The notes beneath the pieces are model-generated. The model made no database searches, was not told the origin of the DNA, and saw nothing but the letters and a program-made list of their open reading frames with translations. From Metarhizium brunneum (Eukaryota > Ascomycota > Sordariomycetes > Hypocreales > Clavicipitaceae): 64,000 bases of DNA. Of the stretch, positions 12,471-25,400 are shown one piece after another. Within the stretch, counting starts at the first letter, position 1. Each line of letters begins with the position of its first letter. The translations under genes were made by a program, and so were the position numbers. The stretch lies in NCBI RefSeq assembly GCF_013426205.1, contig NC_089425.1:4402001-4466000 (forward strand), read 5' to 3'.

Positions 12471-14378
12471 CGGTCTGGAGGAAATGGATGAGTACCGCCA
12501 CGGCACGAGACAGGTTAGATCCTTCCTCTTGATGCATCACGGCTGACTATTTCAGCATGGAGAATGGATCTGACCCGTTATTTACACACTTAGTATGACA
12601 CTAATGCGGAACAAAGCGTTACCATATATTCTGGCTGTAGATTGCCCCTATTCCTTGAGTATGTTGCTTGTCTTGGCATGCATTGTTGCCTAGAAGCTTA
12701 CACGTGTGATCGTGCCGGTTGGCCGTCTCCATTCGCAGATATTTGCATCTCTTGCACTGTAATTTCTCGTGCCGAATTGTGCAGAAGCCGCCTCCACCTC
12801 CGATGAGGTTTTCGAAATACGGGCCATCCTCCTCCCCTTCCTCCGCCTCTCTCCCAGCTCTGCAAGCCTACCAGGCACTTCTATTCACTGACGGCTCCAT
12901 CATGGGTACCTTTACTCAGTGAACGATCCAACTACTAGAATATACGCCAAATGTTTGCTAGGGAATGGCCGAGATGCTTGGAGAAAGGATTCAATTCTCC
13001 AACACGCTACAGTGAATTCGCCACGAGGGTCAGGAGCAAGTTAACGTTCATGTTGCAAAAAGGGGGGGCGGCACTCGGTAGAATCAATGAGAAAGGCTGG
13101 TCATTGTCTGACACGTTCAAAATCAGCGGCATAAATCGCCAGACTAGGTGGCAGCAGTCTGGGAGGCGCAGTTTGCCCCTAATTCTCGTATATAGCTGTC
13201 AAGGCTGTTTGTCGACCAGACGCCCAGCAGTGCACTAGTATACAGAATCGACAATTTACTCGGCCCTCGGTGAGACAATCATGTATACTAGGAAGGGACC
13301 GCCCTACCCGCCGGATTGAGCGAGATGGAGTGCCCCTTTATCTCTTATGCTCTACTCGGGCTGTCGGGCACTACCCACCAAACTAGTGTCTCATAACATG
13401 TCAAGGCACCAGCCGCATGAACAGAGTGGCAGACACCTTTGTGCAGTATCATGAATGCTTGATGCGCATTTTTGCCATCGGGGTCTCTGCCTTGTCTGAC
13501 CAAGGAGGGAACGTGTCCTTGGACGGCGGGACAGAATCAGGCAAGTAACACCCCGTCGATGAATTCTTTCCATCATGTCGAATTGTGAGTACCCTATTTA
13601 CATGCGAGACGGCTAGTTCAGACATGCTGTGATTGGTTATGTCCAGGTTATAAATATATAAGCTGCCAAGGATAATTATATACAAGATTAAAAATACAGG
13701 TTGAAGCATTATGCTCGAGCGTTATTTCCGCAGCCCGATCTACTCCGTACACCGAAGGGGAGAGGGAAGCAATCGTCTTGTCCTAATAGGTGGTGCGAGT
13801 GCTCACTCGAGTCAGGCACGCCAGCGACTCGTCCTACTCGTCGAACAGGAAGGAAATTAAGGAAGGGTGGAGAGAGAATTATGCCCTACCCCTCTCTGGA
13901 GAGTATTCAACATAGTTGTAAGCATTATATTATGCATAAGCACGCATGTGTCTTTGGGAAGGTGTCGCGACAAGACTGAGTTACGAGCATGGGTGGCGTA
14001 GGGATTCCCAGGGTAAATCGAAGAGGTATAGGGCCATCGAGTTTCAGAATATAGTGCTGCTACAAAAGATCCGGTGCGCATTTCTGCAAGCCATGCTTTT
14101 AAAATGAATGCTAATCAATATAGTGTTTCAATTAGAGTAGAGGTTGTTTTATATACGGCCCACAATCCCCAATATGCTGGTAATTTCTCGGTCTCTTGGT
14201 ATGTAATGCACTTGAGAGAAATAATGAGGAAACATGCATCTTTACCTCGCGTAAAGTAGATATATAACATGCTGAGGTTACGCTCTCTTTATAGTCCATG
14301 TCAAGCTCTATATGGGACTATCTGATAGCTGTTCAGTCGTTTCTCTTCACTCGTTTTTTTATTTCCCGTGCCTTTACC
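12471..14378. other. Gene-free stretch, possible zinc-finger relic
   Basis: I see no intact gene. On the minus strand near 12860-12690 a short frame carries a Cys-x2-Cys followed by His-x-His-x-Cys spacing (CKRC, then HDHTC), reminiscent of a zinc-ribbon or BED-type finger. It is isolated and not in a long frame. A TTTATAG element near 14287 may serve the trypsin gene. Confidence 0.35.
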
Positions 14379-15720
14379 ATGGGGCCCAACAAAGCTATCG
14401 CGGCCGCAATCGTGGCATTCGCAGCCCAAACAGCTAGTGCGAAACCCGTTGACATTCAACCAAAAATTATTGGAGGATGGGAAGCCAACCAGGCTGAGTG
14501 GCCTTGGATCGTCTCTATACGACTTGAATATCCGGGCGGGCGACATCGCCACATCTGCGGCGGAACGTTGGTGTCACCCGACACTATAGTCACGGCCGCC
14601 CATTGTAATCAAGATAGACTCCGGCCTGGCTTGTTTTCAGTCCTTGCTGGGTCAAATGTAAGTTTGCCCTTTTCGTATAACTGCCTCTTTAACAAGACGA
14701 CTTGTGCTGGTAGCTCTGGTGCTCATATTGACTCTTTTAGGACCGCGAAAGCAGAGAAGCTACTGTCGTTGGAGTAGCTCAAATTATTGACCACCCACGG
14801 TTTAGCACTGAAACCATGCAAAATGATATTTCTGTTTGGAAACTATCAAGACCAATTCCAGAAAGTAACACGATTAAATATGCCAGGATGCCGCGGCAGG
14901 GCGAGGACCTGCCACGCTCAGCTGCAGTAAAGGTAGCTGGCTGGTATGTATAATCAAGAAATACTTCATCTCTACCGAGCGAGTTTCTGACAACTGGCTT
15001 AGGGGAGCTATACGGGACACAAGAAATAAACCACAAGGTGCTCAAGGCATACTGGCACGAGATGCTCCACAAGAGCCTTCCCCGAAACGATGGGTTCCTG
15101 TCATCACTCCGGGCCCCCAGCCGCGGCCTCCAGTCGACGAGACAATGTCGCCTTTCCTCCTGCGAGAAGCTTCGCTCAGCGTCGTCGACCTCAACTCCTG
15201 CATAGAGGCATACATATCTGCGTCTAAATCCAAGCGTGGCCAATTCAGCAAAAGCTTCGTTCCGCAATTTGCACAAACTATGATGTGCGCAGGTGTATAC
15301 GGAGGGGCCCAGGATTCCTGCTATGGAGACAGTGGCGGTCCTCTTGTTGATGCCAACTCCAAAGCACTGGTTGGTGTAGTTTCGTTTGGTCTTGCTTGTG
15401 GACATCCGAAAGCTCCCGGCGTTTATACCAAAGTCAGCAGCTATCTGGACTTTATTAGGCGAGTAGCTGGCAATATCGGCGGTAACGGCGACAATGGCAA
15501 TGGTAACGGCGATAATAACAATAACAGTGATAACGGCGATAACAGCAGCGGCAACGGCGACGATGACGGCGTTACTCAGGTGCCTCCAAACAACTATAAT
15601 TACTGTAGACACTTGATTGGACAATTCTTGCTAACCGCCGGTAACGGCGTCGTTATCCAGGTGCCTCCAAACTTTATTTACTGTTTACGCTTGCTTTCTA
15701 AAGTCCAGCCATCTTTCTAG
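14379..15720 (+). CDS. Secreted trypsin-like serine protease (S1) with Asn/Gly-rich tail
   Basis: Exons 14379..14657, 14741..14943 and 15003..15720 give 399 residues; donors are gtaagt and gtatgt. A signal peptide ([20 protein letters not shown]) precedes a short propeptide and the activation site KIIGG. The catalytic triad is visible: His75 in TAAHC, Asp122 in NDISVWK, Ser271 in GDSGGP. Asp265, six residues before the serine, predicts trypsin specificity (cleavage after Lys/Arg). Two things are odd. About 35 Pro-rich residues are inserted after the AGWG motif. After the domain, at about residue 312, comes a Gly/Asn/Asp run followed by two copies of a motif with QVPPN and a Cys. Secreted trypsins are common in insect-associated and plant-associated fungi. 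The start at 14379 is preferred over upstream ATGs because it begins the signal peptide. Confidence 0.9.
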
Positions 15721-16242
15721 CTATCTCGTTAGTTATTCTAAGTTTCGTCGATCGGCTAGCTAGATGCACCATCATATATGTTTATAAAAATACTCTGTTG
15801 AACAGAATTTCAAGACGGTGCATTACGAGTACTACATATGTATGTTCATCGATCGTCATATTGTGCAGGCCAAGCTAGGCACAAGACGTGTTAGGCTTCG
15901 AGTGTGTGGCGGTATTTCGTACGAGCATGAATGTGCCGCCGTAAGGATGACGTATCAATTGATGCGCTGCGACGGAAACGGTCCAAGGTCACACATGGAG
16001 TCCTCGGCAGGGCCCAAATCTTCAAAAACAGCCCAGCAGGAATCCAGATTATTTCCGTCGCTGTTCGTTTGTCGCTTCTCCTCGACGCTTGTAAAATACG
16101 AGGCATATAAGAGTACATGTTGGCATTGAGAATACCAACTTGGCAGCAATCTGCAGCGACAATACGCACCAGACCGTTTACAAAATTCGACATGAAAGAA
16201 TGGTAGCACAAATTAAAGCCACAGAAGACTCAATACGAAACC
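15721..16242. other. Intergenic, nothing recognised
   Basis: No motif-bearing frame and no RNA gene seen between the trypsin and the methyltransferase relic. Confidence 0.5.
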
Positions 16243-17170
16243 ATGAACCGTGCCGCCTGGGACGAGCGGGTTCCGTCTGGTTTGTATGTCGATGCTCTTC
16301 GTCAATTGATACAAGCTAACCACCGAAAGTATGTCGCCTCCGCCGACTACCAGGTCAGGAACTACATCTCCAGTGTTCATTTCATCGGTAATGTCGTTCA
16401 GTTTGACCGTCCGCTCCTCGGTGACACCACCGGGCTCAACTGTGTGCACCTGCAATGCCACATCGGCACCGACATGCTCGGCCTCGCTCGCCTCGGTGCC
16501 GCATCCGTGACCGGGCTAGACTTCAAATTCTGGGGTAGCAATTACAGCGGCGCGCAGACTGGCCGATTCGACGGCTGGCGGCGGCGGCGAGAAGCTCAAG
16601 TTCGTCGAGGCCTCGGTGTAACAGGGGCTGACGGTCCTGCCGCGAGATACGTTTGACCTCGTCTTCATTAGCATCGGCTCCGTGTGCTATGTTGCCAAAA
16701 TCAAAGAATGGGCTCGTGTCGTGTCTAGACTTTTGAAACCGGGTGGGCGGCTATTTGTCCGCGAGTTTCACCCAGTGCTGTTGTCTTTGGACGATGGGAA
16801 ACCAGACGAGATGGTGTTTAACTTGCCGTACTTTGAGCGCGAGGAACCCGGCATTATGGATAAGCAGGGAACATACGTCAGCTCGGGGGACTGTATATTC
16901 ACCTTGACCAAGCGCGCATTGTTTAACCATGGGATTAGGGAGGTTGTACAGGCGCTGCTGGATGAGGGGATGAAGTTGACAGGGCTGAGGGAACACCAGC
17001 GTGCGCCGTTGACAGGCGCGCAAGCAGAACTAGAGGTGGACCAACGAGGCGAGTCGCAGGTTAAAGAGAAGCCGTTGGCACGACGCATATATCTTCACAG
17101 GAGATTACTCTTTGAAGCGTCGACCGTGGCGATTGCCCTTTCGTATACGCTACTAGCCGTCAAGGAATAA
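16243..17170 (+). pseudogene. Class I SAM-dependent methyltransferase, frameshifted
   Basis: The N-terminal part opens MNRAAWDERV and holds the SAM-binding core GLNCVHLQCHIGTDMLGLAR followed by GLDF. Directly after GLDF, near 16525, the expected helix (AITAARRLADS) continues in another frame. That frame then meets TAA at 16619-16621 inside an otherwise good stretch ending EASV, and resumes with LPRDTFDLVFISIGSVCYV and LKPGGRLFVREFHPV to 17170. So there is at least one frameshift and one nonsense change. A segment at about 16277-16328 contains CTAAC near an AAG and may be a former intron, but no in-frame splice pair was found. The family methylates small molecules; the substrate is unknown. 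It lies 3.8 kb from the NRPS relic and could have been a partner, which is only inference. Confidence 0.8.
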
Positions 17171-17735
17171 GAGCTCAGGATGGACACTCCACCTTGAAGG
17201 CTTCAAAATGATTGGAACCCTTAACAGGTACTGCTAATATTGTAGCTGTGTTTGTAATAGTTCGTCTAAGCGGCGTAGTCGTAGCCAGAGAATGTTTGTC
17301 GTCAAACTACAACTCGTGTGTGACAAGGGCGTGGTTATAAGGACTTGGAACAAATTCGTATTCAGCGAATAATTAGCCTTAATAGGAATGGCCCTCGGTT
17401 TCCTCAAGGCCTTACAGGGCAGATACTCCTTATTTATACAACGCAGCGATGAGCAAGCGAGCCTGGGGCACAGGCCTCAACTCGGCCTCGGGCCCCTTTT
17501 GTAACTGTCAGGTTCAAGGGACGGCCAGGTTAAAGACAGTTGACGCCACCTCGTCCTCCACTCGGTAATCACAGATAAATAGAGTCACGTAGTATATTGG
17601 TAGATGGAGCCCTATATATGATGTACATGGAGACCGTTGGCGCCGCCTACTTTGAACCATACTCTGTAGCACCACTCCCAATCCCCATGCTGCTTATGCT
17701 GCCATCAAGACGGGGCCTTCTTTGCAGACTCCCTC
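17171..17735. other. Intergenic, nothing recognised
   Basis: Convergent spacer between the methyltransferase relic and the 3' end of the MACPF gene; no recognisable feature. Confidence 0.5.
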
Positions 17736-20626
17736 TCAGGTTATCGGCTCGCTCAAATCAACGTTACAAACGGGCATCTCTTTTTTAGGCGGTGGCGACG
17801 GGCTCCGGCTCTGCGGCACCGCCGACGAAGCCGTCTCTCGCCTCGCCGACGCCATCACTGGCTTCGCTGACGGAGGGCCTGCAGACGAGATGGGTTTCGT
17901 GTCGGCAGACCCGTCAGACTCTGATGGGGTCGCCGTCTCCTTGTATATTAATTTGAGCGGAGAGTACCCGTCGGTGCCTTTGGTCACATAGATCTTGTCT
18001 TGGCCAGAGGTTTCCGCTGCCAAAAACCCAAGGGACCCCGACGCGCCCTTGAACTCGAGGGTGACGGTGTCGCCAGTCTCTATCGTCCCCTGCTTACCCT
18101 TGCATTCGCCATCATAAAAGCGCATAGTATAGTCTCGAGTCCTTGTGCCGGAGATGAAGTAGATGGGTCCGTTCTTGTCTTTTTTGGGAGTACCGACCAT
18201 GCTCACAATCAACCGCGCCGTCTTGGCGATGTCGGAAAATGTAAGGTAAAGATGCGACTCGCAATGCATCAGATAATAGTCTTTGCCGTATTCCACCTAA
18301 GCCCAGTAAGTAGGCGCTCTCTGGACGCATGATTCCACATGGTGCTCACCGTGGTAGCGACGTCGCCTTTGTCTGCCGACGCCAATTCCCATGCCAGAAA
18401 TTTGCCGGTTCGTTTCTCAACCTCGGGTCCGATTTCGATTTTGCCCGGATCTTTACCTCATGTTAATACATTGACGTGCCAGCAGTGGAGGAACCGCTTC
18501 TTCAACTTACCACTCCCTCCATGTCCCACCATGTACTTGCCCCCAAGGCACGCCTTGACATTCAACGTAAACCTCTGCCCAACCGGTGACTCAACCGCTG
18601 TGCCTGTATTCTTCCACACCGGCAGCTGTTCCTTTACGTATCTGAAGCCTTCCAGCGTGCAAATCAAATCCATCAGGCGCACAACTCTCCCTTGCTGAGC
18701 ATCACGTCAGGCACCGAGCATGGCAATCCCATCAAACAGACTTGACGCACCTTGAGAATTCTCCAGTTGCCATAGTAGGCCACAGATGGCGCCCACGCGG
18801 CTGGGCTGGAGACATTGTATCAGTGAACCGAGACTACGTGGTGTTGCGGATGGCTTGCTTACTCGTTGCACAGCAAGGTGTTCCCACCGTTCGCTTCCCA
18901 GATGAGGGTTTTGGAAGACTCCTCATTAGAGGCGCCCCTCGCGTCCTGAGATGATTGCTGATGAGACGCGGACACGGATCCCGAGTATCCCACGCCGCCG
19001 AGCGACACGGCAGCAGCAGCCTTCAGCGACTTGGCCGTTGACTCACGGCTGCTATCCGAGCTCGTCTCGTATTCCTCTGAAGCAAACAGGGACCCCCCGA
19101 GCTGAACGGTGGTGCTAAAGAATTCGCCTGACCGGTCAGCGCAACATCGCAGAACCAGAGCTCTTGGTCTACCTACCATATCTCTTCAAGAATCTGCTAT
19201 AGCCTGCGGCGTCTTGGATTGCTTTCAAGTCTTGCTCACACTGGGGGGTTAATTCTAGACCCAGTTCGTCGAGGAACATGGTGACCCGTGGGAACTTGGA
19301 TTCAGGTTAGTCCGTCAACGTATGCCGGCAACCCAGGTCTGTCACCTACATTGTACGACATTGTTGCTTTGCCCTTGCTCGTTGCCGTGCTGCTTTGATT
19401 CGAAGTGTTTTCCGCCACGGACAAGCTTGCAGACGCATCCACGCTACATCCAAAGGCCCCTCCGCTTCTATTACGTTTTTTTCGTTAGAACACATGTACT
19501 TGTAAAGTTTCGGAGCGGAAAGCACAAACCCCGAGGCTGAAATGTCGGTCTGCGAGAAGCCCTGCCTTGCTAGAGATTCTTGCGCAGCAGAAGTAGAGTA
19601 GCGAAACGCCACGTACGACACGTCGTCATTCGTATAGCGCGGAATACGCAGGTCCAACTGTGCGTGTGTCGTGTTAGCGTCGAGGCATTTCACCGTCATG
19701 TTGCCGTACGAACCTCGACATTCTTCACCATGCTGCTTGCCACCGTGTCGGAAAGCACCTTTCTCGTCGCTAAACGGAATGCTGGTAGGACATGAGCCCA
19801 AGAACGTATTGGCCGTTTGTATGATAGAGTACGTACCTGGGTACTTGGGCTTCTGCACCCCAACAACACGCGTCTCGGTTTTCTTCTTTCCTTTTTCTAC
19901 TATAGTCACATCTTCGGTAATGGTGCTGATGCCGTAGCAGAGCTGGTTCGTCTCAACCACCACTCCCCACTGCTTCTCCTCGAGCTCGGAAACGTGCCTG
20001 ATGGTGTATTAGCACATGGAGATGATGCATACAGCGTAAACCGTCTCACCTCGCGTTGGTACCGGTCAATGGACTGCTATAATACGAGGGAACAAAGTCG
20101 TTCCATCCCTAGAAAGTGTTAGCCGGGCGATGGACTTGCGCGCTTGGCCAACACACCGTCTCTGTAGGAAGTTTTTCATCCTTCATGAATACCTCAATGG
20201 CTTGGCCTTTTGCGTCTATCTGGTACGAGTTAGAGCCTATAGCACGATACACACACATGTGATGGTATACCTTGAGGCATTTGGATAGGTAGTATTCAAC
20301 AGACATGGAGTCTTGAACTACGGCACCTGACGCCAAGCAAAAGGGAAACTGTAAGCTAATCTCGTCGGTTAGCCAAGGAGGCCGCATGGTGAGCTTTTGC
20401 CACCTTACAGTTCAACACAGCGAGTGTTCTTCACGATCAGCGATCTCAAGTCGGATAGCTTCTCATCATCAACATCGGTGCTGTGAATCTCGAGAAAGAA
20501 GGCCTCGACCGTGCTATCCACGCCATCCGTCACATTGATGATGCAAGTAACGGGCGTTGGGGGAGGGGTTTGGGTGTTGGTTGCCAGCCCAGGCTTCGAG
20601 GCCTCGGTATTTGCAGCATCAGGCAT
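17736..20626 (-). CDS. MACPF (membrane-attack/perforin) domain protein
   Basis: Fourteen exons on the minus strand: 20626..20409, 20355..20271, 20219..20157, 20108..20050, 19997..19837, 19781..19714, 19657..19530, 19467..19350, 19294..19177, 19127..18863, 18805..18751, 18694..18511, 18456..18350, 18296..17736. Phases agree throughout, giving 729 residues. There is no signal peptide. The first 140 residues form an N-terminal module, followed by LRIPRY at about 220 and the MACPF signature region (RYG..FF...VQLGGSLFASEE) at about 335-357. A Ser/Ala/Gly-rich segment typical of the membrane-inserting helices follows, then GGNTLLC at about 421. From about 450 a beta-rich C-terminal domain leads to a Ser/Pro-rich tail. 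MACPF proteins oligomerise into pores; fungal ones are mostly unstudied. No lesion is visible. Exon edges are manual, so individual boundaries could shift, but the family call is firm. Confidence 0.85.
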
Positions 20627-20726
20627 GTTGATGGGATGTCGGTAGTGGTTAGAAATGGGACGGTAGGAATTTCTCAATTCTTGCAAGGACTCGTGGAACG
20701 GGATTGTGCACGAGTGCAGATGATGA

Positions 20727-20734
20727 TATTTATA
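20727..20734 (-). promoter_or_regulatory. TATA box of the MACPF gene
   Basis: TATAAATA on the minus strand, about 100 bp upstream of the start codon at 20626. Confidence 0.5.
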
Positions 20735-21518
20735 ATGGATTCTCCAGTCGCCGTCTGTAGATGCCGTGTCGAGACCGACAACGTCCCCAGATGGTTGACC
20801 GCATCGAGTCGTCTCAAGCCCAAGGCTGTAGCACATTCAATATCGGCCGCCGCATTGGGTCTAGAGCAGGCCGGGCGCATGTTTCATTTCTTTGGGATAC
20901 CGGGCAGACGGGCGGATGGGAACCATTTCCTAAAAGCTCGGTCAAGTCTTACCTTCATCCACACCGGTCTGCGCAACGCGAGCAGATCAGAGGGCCGCTG
21001 GGTCGTCACTGCATTAGCATCTACACGTATTAGTCGAATGTTACTCTCCCGACCCCTCCACAGGCATATACAGGAAGCTATTCATGCGGTCCGTCTGCGA
21101 TGCCGGCCGTGACATGTACGTGGAGGACCGAGGCCGAGGTGTCACAGGATCGTCATCAACGTCCATCAACCAATTGTTCTTGTCTCATCACTCTGCATTC
21201 AGCCAGCCATGCATCGCAAACTCTGCCAATTTCACTTTCCGCTACCCCAGCCTCCAGAGCGCACCAGATTTCCCCATGATTTGATACGACGGGGCAAAAG
21301 TGCCGAAATCAGCGTTTCCGGCCTTCAGAACCCTCGCTTGATTGCCTACAAATGCCGCTGCACGCCCCTCGCGTTGTCTGCCTCACAACGGCAACTATCG
21401 TTTTTGCTCCCCTCCACTCTGTTGTGTATTCCCTGATTCCGCGCTTGGAAAAATAGTCAAAACGACAACAGTCCTCTTCCTTCTGTCCTCGGCTGCATTT
21501 TCTGCTCACAATTCCACC
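20735..21518. other. Intergenic, nothing recognised
   Basis: Upstream region shared by the MACPF gene and a possible small plus-strand gene. No motif-bearing frame seen. Confidence 0.4.
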
Positions 21519-21815
21519 ATGCGTAAGGACAGGCCCGACGTACCGTCCGGCATCAAAGGCTGGGGGTTCCTTTCCTCCTACGTCAAGCAAGACTTTACGC
21601 CAGCGGGTTGGCTCAGAATACCGGTCGCTATCTCAAAGACATGGCGGCCCAGACCGCGGCGTGACGTGGAACGTCCGAGCAAGTATGGCGTGGAAACCAG
21701 GCCTGGTGTGCCGATGGGCAACTACAAGAAGAGGGTTCCAGAGAAGAGGTTCAAGCCCAAAGATATTTCGTGGCTGGGGTTGAAGAAGACTTCGAAGGTT
21801 GGGCCGGCCAAGTAA
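21519..21815 (+). CDS. Small basic hypothetical protein
   Basis: The ATG at 21519 has a strong context (TTCCACCATGCG) and opens a 98-residue Lys/Arg-rich frame beginning MRKDRPDVPSGIKGWGFLSS and containing RPGVPMGNYKKRVPEKR. No signal peptide, transmembrane helix or known motif is visible. The frame is also open upstream, so a longer product is possible. It borders the RIP-degraded retrotransposon. I do not recognise it; it may be a small conserved fungal protein or chance. Confidence 0.4.
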   Translation: MRKDRPDVPSGIKGWGFLSSYVKQDFTPAGWLRIPVAISKTWRPRPRRDVERPSKYGVETRPGVPMGNYKKRVPEKRFKPKDISWLGLKKTSKVGPAK

Positions 21816-22149
21816 AGTCGAGCATGAGGCTGACGGGAAGACGACCAAGACGTGATAGCCCTAGATTGGTTGCCCAATCAGTTCGCCGTTAATTACACGC
21901 TTGCAAACAAAGAAATTGATGCCGTCCGCGCTTATGAACCAATGTGAAACTGCAGAGCATGTAGTGTCTGTAAGACGTGGCACATTGGCCAACAGTCAAG
22001 CCCCAACCTGCAATTTCTAACCAATTTCCATTTTGCATATAGTCACGCTCTAAATTAAAACTTGTAGCGGTTGTTCCTTCAATCAAGTTGGAGTAGTTTC
22101 CAGTTGTCAAGTGTCTGAGCTCAATAATTGTTGTTGTCGCTCTAAATTT

Positions 22150-22409
22150 GGATAATTATTATAATAAGGGCTATAATTATAAAGCTTAAAATAATATTTA
22201 ATATTTAACTAATAATTTACTTTAATATTAAGGGTTTTTAGTTTTTTTTAAAGCTTTAAAAGGTAAATAATTTTTATTTATATTAAAAGGTAATTAAAAG
22301 GTTATTTTAAGTACTTAAAGCTTTTATTAGATTTTAAGCTTTTATATAATTATTATTATATTTAAAGTATAATTTATATTTTTATAATAATATAATATTT
22401 ATATAATAA
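22150..22409. repeat. Left long terminal repeat
   Basis: Aligns collinearly with 29168-29425 at an offset of about 7017 bp. Anchors are the AAAGCTTAAA block at 22181 and the TATTAGATTTTAAGC block at 22325. Differences are mostly G/A and C/T, as RIP predicts. The outer edge is uncertain by about 10 bp. Confidence 0.85.
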
Positions 22410-25400
22410 ATTTTTTTTTTTTTTAGGTTTATTTTTAAGTTTTTATTTAATTTATAACTTTTTAATTATATAATTTTATTAAATTTAAGTATTAATATTA
22501 TATTAAAAGTTATTTTATATTATTTTTTAAGAAATACTTATAAAATTTCTAAGTTTAATATTTTTTTATTAATTATTTTATTTATTTAATTAAATACTTA
22601 ATATTATTTTTTATTTTTTATAAGTTTATAATTTTTTTAATTTTATAATTTATTTTAATAAATATAACTTTTTATAAAACCTGGTTTAAATTAAGTAGTT
22701 TTTAATTATTAATATAAAAAAGCTTAATAAATAATATATAAAATAAATTATAAATTTTTTTTAAATTTAAAATAATTTTAATTTAATAATAATAATAAAT
22801 ATAACTTTTATAATTTTAAAAGATTTTAATATTTTTTTATTTAGCTTTTTTATTAGTTTTTTAATTCTAATATTTTTAATATTTAATATAATAAAATTAT
22901 TTATTTAATAATTAAATAAACTAGCTTATTTTTTATTAGCTTATTTTTTTATTTTTTAATAATTTTTATTAAGCTATTTTTTTATATTTTTATAAATAAT
23001 TATTATTTAATATATATATAATTTATTTATTAGGTTTTTAGGTATAATTCTTATTTTATTTAGGTTATTAATTAATAAATAATAATTATAATTAATATAA
23101 AAAAAAGTAAAATTAAATAATATTAATATAAAATTATTATAAGTAAATTTAATAATTAATAATAAGTTTTTTTAATTTAATATTTTATAATTTATAAATA
23201 TTTTAAGGTAAATTTTTAATATTTAATTTATTTTTTTTATTTACTTATTTATTTATAAGTAAAATATTATATTTATATAACTTTTAATTTTTATAAGTTT
23301 AAAAAAAAAATTTTAAAAATATATAATAAATTTTAAGTTTTTATTAAAAATAATATTTTTAAGAATTTTATATAATTTTTAATATTATTATATAAAAATT
23401 TATATAAAAAAATTTTTTTTTTTTTAATTTAAATAAAATAAAATATATTATTTTTATAAAAAAATTAATTATAATTTAAATAAAATTATATTTATTAAAT
23501 ATTAATAAATTAATAATAAAATTTATTATTATTAATTATTATAAAATATAATATAATTTTATTAATTATAATAAGCTATAAAAAGTATACTTAAAGTTTT
23601 TATTTTATTAGTATTTTAAGTAGGTTTTAATATAATTTTATATTAAGTTTTAAAGGTTTAATTATTAAAAGCTTTTTATAATTAATTTTATTATTTTATT
23701 TATATTTATATAGCTAATAACTTAAATATTATATTTAGATTATATAATATTAATTTATAAGCTTTTTAGAATTTATAAATACTTTTTTTAATAAAATAAT
23801 TCTTATTTTATTATAATATTTTTTAATAATTTTATTAATACTTTAATATATTTATAATTTTTCTTATTATATTTTAATATTTATTAAATAAATTTTTTAT
23901 ATTAGTTTTAAATTATAAAATTATAAAAATAATTTTTTATTAATAATATTATTAAAAAAAAAAAAGTAAAATACTTATTTTATAAAATTATTATAATTAA
24001 TTAGTTTTTATTTTTTTTTTTTAATTTATATTATAATAATTTAAAAAAAATATTTATTTTCTTATTTTTTTTTATTAAATAATAATTAATAATAAAAAAA
24101 TAATTAATTAATTTTTATATTTATTAGGTTTATTTTTAATTAAAAATTTTAATAATAATAAAATACTTTAAATTTTAATAATTTAAAAAAACTTTTATTT
24201 TATATTTTATATTTTTTAAATAATATTTTTATTTCTTAAAATAATTTATAATTATAAATAGTTTTTTATTATATATTTTATAATTAATTTTTATTAAAAA
24301 AAGCTTTTTAAAATAATAAGCTATAAAATATATTTTTTTATTAGATTTTACTTATAATAATATAGCTTTTAAAATAAAATTTAATATATTAGCTTTAATT
24401 ATTACTTATAAGACTAGGTTAAATTAAATAAAAACTAAAGCTATATAAAAAATAATTTTTAGTTATTTAAATACTTTTTATATTTTTATTATTTATAATT
24501 ATATTTTCTTATTTTTATATTTTATAATATTAATTAATAAATAAGTAATTTTTAAAAAGTTTTTAATAAATTATTTATAAAAATTTATAAAGCTTATAAA
24601 TTTTTAAATATTTTTAAAATTTATTAATATTTTTTATAATTTAATATATTTAACTTTTATTAATAATATTAAAATTCTTATAATTAAAATATTAAACTTT
24701 AAAAATTTAACTTTTATAATTATTTATTTATACTTTTATAATATAATTTTAAGCTTATATTTAATTAATTAATATAATATTTCTTAAATAATAATATTAT
24801 ATTATTTTTTTAATTTTATATAAATAAAAATATTATTTAAATAAATTAAAACTTTTATATTTATTATATTTTAAAAGATTTTATTTATTATTATTTAAAA
24901 AATTAATAATATATTAATAAGTTTAAAAAGTATAATTATATACTTATATAAATTATAATAATAATAAAAAGCTATTTTTTATTTATAATTTTTAATAATT
25001 TATATTAAATTAAACTTTATTTTAAAGTTAATTTTTAAGAATATTTTAGCTTTTTATAATTAGTTTTATAGTTTTTATATTAATAATATAAAATATTTAA
25101 TTAAAATAATTATTTTATTTAAGCTTTAATAATTAATAATAAATTATAAAAGGTTTTTTAGGTTTTTTTTTTTATAAATATTATTAATATATTATAAAAT
25201 ATTTTTAACTTTTTAATTTTATTACTTTTAAGTATTTTATTTAATTAAGCTTATAAGAAATTTAATTTTTTAAGCTTATTATATATAAAAGTTTTTATAA
25301 AAGTAATTTATTATTTATAAGTTTAATTTTATAATTTTATAATTAATATTATAAAAGTTTTAATATAATTTTTTTATTATAAAAAGTATAAATTTCTTAA

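Noticed and set aside
14779..15624. 281-codon minus-strand frame
   Set aside because: Antisense to trypsin exons; its low-complexity start is the reverse of the Gly/Asn repeat, and it has no motifs.
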